NCBI RefSeq assembly: GCF_014191055.1 | Contig: NZ_JACHWB010000009.1 | Span: forward strand, 1 to 64,000 | Length of the DNA stretch: 64,000 bases | Direction of reading: 5' to 3' | From: Microvirga lupini | Lineage (GTDB): Bacteria > Pseudomonadota > Alphaproteobacteria > Rhizobiales > Beijerinckiaceae | Part shown: piece by piece, positions 62,871-64,000 of the stretch | Layout: every line of letters starts with the position of its first letter | Position numbering within the stretch: the stretch's first letter is position 1 | Position numbers and translations under genes: made by a program | Notes under the pieces: model-generated | Databases searched by the model: none | Seen by the model: the letters and a program-made list of their open reading frames with translations, nothing else | Told to the model about the DNA's origin: nothing

Positions 62871-63236
62871 CTACAGGTCGGTTCTCCGCGCCCGGAGGAT
62901 CTCGGCCATGAGCCGACCCGTGAGAACCGGTTTCCGAAGCGCCACGAGCTCGGGATGTCGCGCCCTGACCTTCTCCGGCAGCTCGTCACCGCTGTAAACG
63001 ATGGTGGGGGCCCGGCCGGCGTGGAGCGCTTCCAGGATCGGCGTGACGTCGCCGCCAGGCAGATGAAGATCCAGCACCGCGGCGTCGAAGGTGAGCCGCC
63101 TGATCAGCTCGCGGGCCTCGCTCACGCTGCGGGCCACGCCCACAACCTCACCCCCGGCATTCTCCATCACGTCGGACAAACTCGCGGCCACCAAGGCCTC
63201 GTCCTCGACGATCAGGACCTGGATGCCGCTGAGCAT
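62871..63236 (-). CDS. single-domain response regulator receiver
   Basis: A 121-residue protein from the ATG at 63236 (MLSGIQVLIVEDEALVAASL). The acidic cluster EDE at 11-13, Asp56 in AVLDLHLPGG, Ser in VYSGDE and Lys102 in LRKPV give a complete receiver domain. It is of the short type found near stress regulators in this order. It has no output domain. The neighbouring degenerate regulator and Crp-like gene may belong to the same signalling set. Confidence 0.88.
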   Translation of the reverse strand: MLSGIQVLIVEDEALVAASLSDVMENAGGEVVGVARSVSEARELIRRLTFDAAVLDLHLPGGDVTPILEALHAGRAPTIVYSGDELPEKVRARHPELVALRKPVLTGRLMAEILRARRTDL

Positions 63237-63412
63237 GATGAGGCCTCTTGCGATGTCGCACTGGTCAACAACGGCTGCGCCTGGTTGCACGCCTGAGAGC
63301 CAAGGGAACCCTTTCTCAGGTGGGCGCGTCAGATAGCATGGTAAGCGGTAACGGCAAGGCCGACCTGCGACGGGTATTCAGGCCGCTTGAACAGGAGGTG
63401 CCCTGCAAGGTC

Positions 63413-64000
63413 ATGATCATGCCTTCAGAAGAAGGACGCACGCTCTCCGGAGCCTCCGGCCCCCGGCCAGATCACCGGGCCAACCGGTTCCTCGCCGCGC
63501 TGGAGGCCGAGGACTTCGCTCGGCTTGAACCGCACCTCGAGGCCGTGATCCTGCCACGCAGCACTGTGCTGTACGAGGTGGGCGATCCGATCTGCTACAC
63601 CTACTTCCCGCATGACGCCATCGTGTCCCTCGTCGATGTGATGGCGGACGGCCGTCTGGCCGAAGTGGCGATGTTCGGGCGCGAGGGCTTGTTCGGCCTG
63701 CTCAGCGCCTTTGTCAGCCGCGAGGCCTTCGGGTGCTATGTGGTGCAGATCCCCGGCAGCGCCTCCCGGGTTCAGCTGGACCACATGCATGCGGCCATCC
63801 AGGCCCGCCCGGCGCTGCAACGGCAGGTGCTGGCGTACAACGAGGCCCTGCTCGCCCAAGCGTATCACACCGTGGCCTGCAATGCGGTGCATCCGGTCGA
63901 GGCTCGGTGCTGCCGCTGGCTTCTGAGCACCCATGACCGCCTGGATCAGGACGCCCTGCCGCTGACCCATGAGTTCCTGGCCGAGATGCTCGGCGTGCAG
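63413..64000 (+). CDS. Crp/Fnr family regulator, cut by the window end
   Basis: A frame of 196 codons with no stop before the window edge. The cyclic-nucleotide-binding fold is visible: FLAALEAEDFARLEPHLEAVILPRSTVLYEVGDPI, YFPHDAIVSLVDVMADGRLAEVAMFGREGLFG, and a long helix QVLAYNEALLAQAYHTVACNA. The start of the helix-turn-helix (ARCCRWLLSTHDRLDQDALPLTHEFLAEMLGVQ) is present at the edge. This sub-family (with H-P-V-E-A-R-C-C-R-W-L) is common in Methylobacterium and Microvirga. The ATG at 63419 is an alternative start. Confidence 0.88.
   Translation, partial: MIMPSEEGRTLSGASGPRPDHRANRFLAALEAEDFARLEPHLEAVILPRSTVLYEVGDPICYTYFPHDAIVSLVDVMADGRLAEVAMFGREGLFGLLSAFVSREAFGCYVVQIPGSASRVQLDHMHAAIQARPALQRQVLAYNEALLAQAYHTVACNAVHPVEARCCRWLLSTHDRLDQDALPLTHEFLAEMLGVQ

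Noticed and set aside
1..64000. tRNA, rRNA and CRISPR arrays
   Set aside because: I saw no tRNA-like cloverleaf, rRNA signature or regularly spaced repeat array while reading, though I could not run a covariance search.

Overview
The window looks like part of a large plasmid or other secondary replicon of an alphaproteobacterium of the order Hyphomicrobiales, probably close to Microvirga or Methylobacterium. The signs are a RepC replication initiator of the repABC class, GC-rich coding sequence, and small proteins typical of that group (DUF3572, DUF6894, DUF1236, DUF1127, SWIB). This placement rests on family recognition, not on a search.

Layout. 0-17.5 kb is the replicon backbone and accessory DNA. 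It holds a SWIB protein, a ribbon-helix-helix protein, RepC with an AT-rich stretch that may be the origin, a WGR protein, a membrane-anchored Mrr-type endonuclease broken by an in-frame stop, a cold-shock protein, an unusual four-gene operon at 7.9-12.6 kb (GIY-YIG/DUF4357 protein, two unknown proteins, and a soluble FtsH-like AAA+ zinc protease), a peptidoglycan-binding protein and a RES/Xre toxin-antitoxin pair with a clear palindromic operator.

17.6-49.1 kb is a catabolic island bounded by two 39-bp direct repeats that match at 36 positions. It carries two paralogous proteins related to the large subunit of N,N-dimethylformamidase, a peptide-type and a polyamine-type ABC importer, two glutamate-1-semialdehyde-aminotransferase-like enzymes, a succinate-semialdehyde-dehydrogenase-like enzyme, an SDR, a shikimate-dehydrogenase-like enzyme, a split transketolase, two four-carbon acid sugar kinases (OtnK type) with one class II aldolase (OtnC type), an EamA exporter, a CaiB-type CoA-transferase and a GntR/FCD regulator. 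A 17-base motif beginning TGATATATCAAATATC recurs upstream of four of its transcription units, so the island is probably one regulon. The natural substrate cannot be read from the sequence. A nitrogen-containing compound, possibly an amide, that yields an amine or aldehyde and a C4 sugar acid is the most economical inference.

49.1-64 kb returns to backbone: an IS30 remnant, an orphan ParA, a second WGR protein beside a CYTH-like protein, several regulators (receiver proteins, AraC, LuxR), a XerC/D-like recombinase, a frameshifted gene of unknown function, a run of small conserved proteins and, at the right edge, the start of a Crp/Fnr-type regulator cut by the window end.
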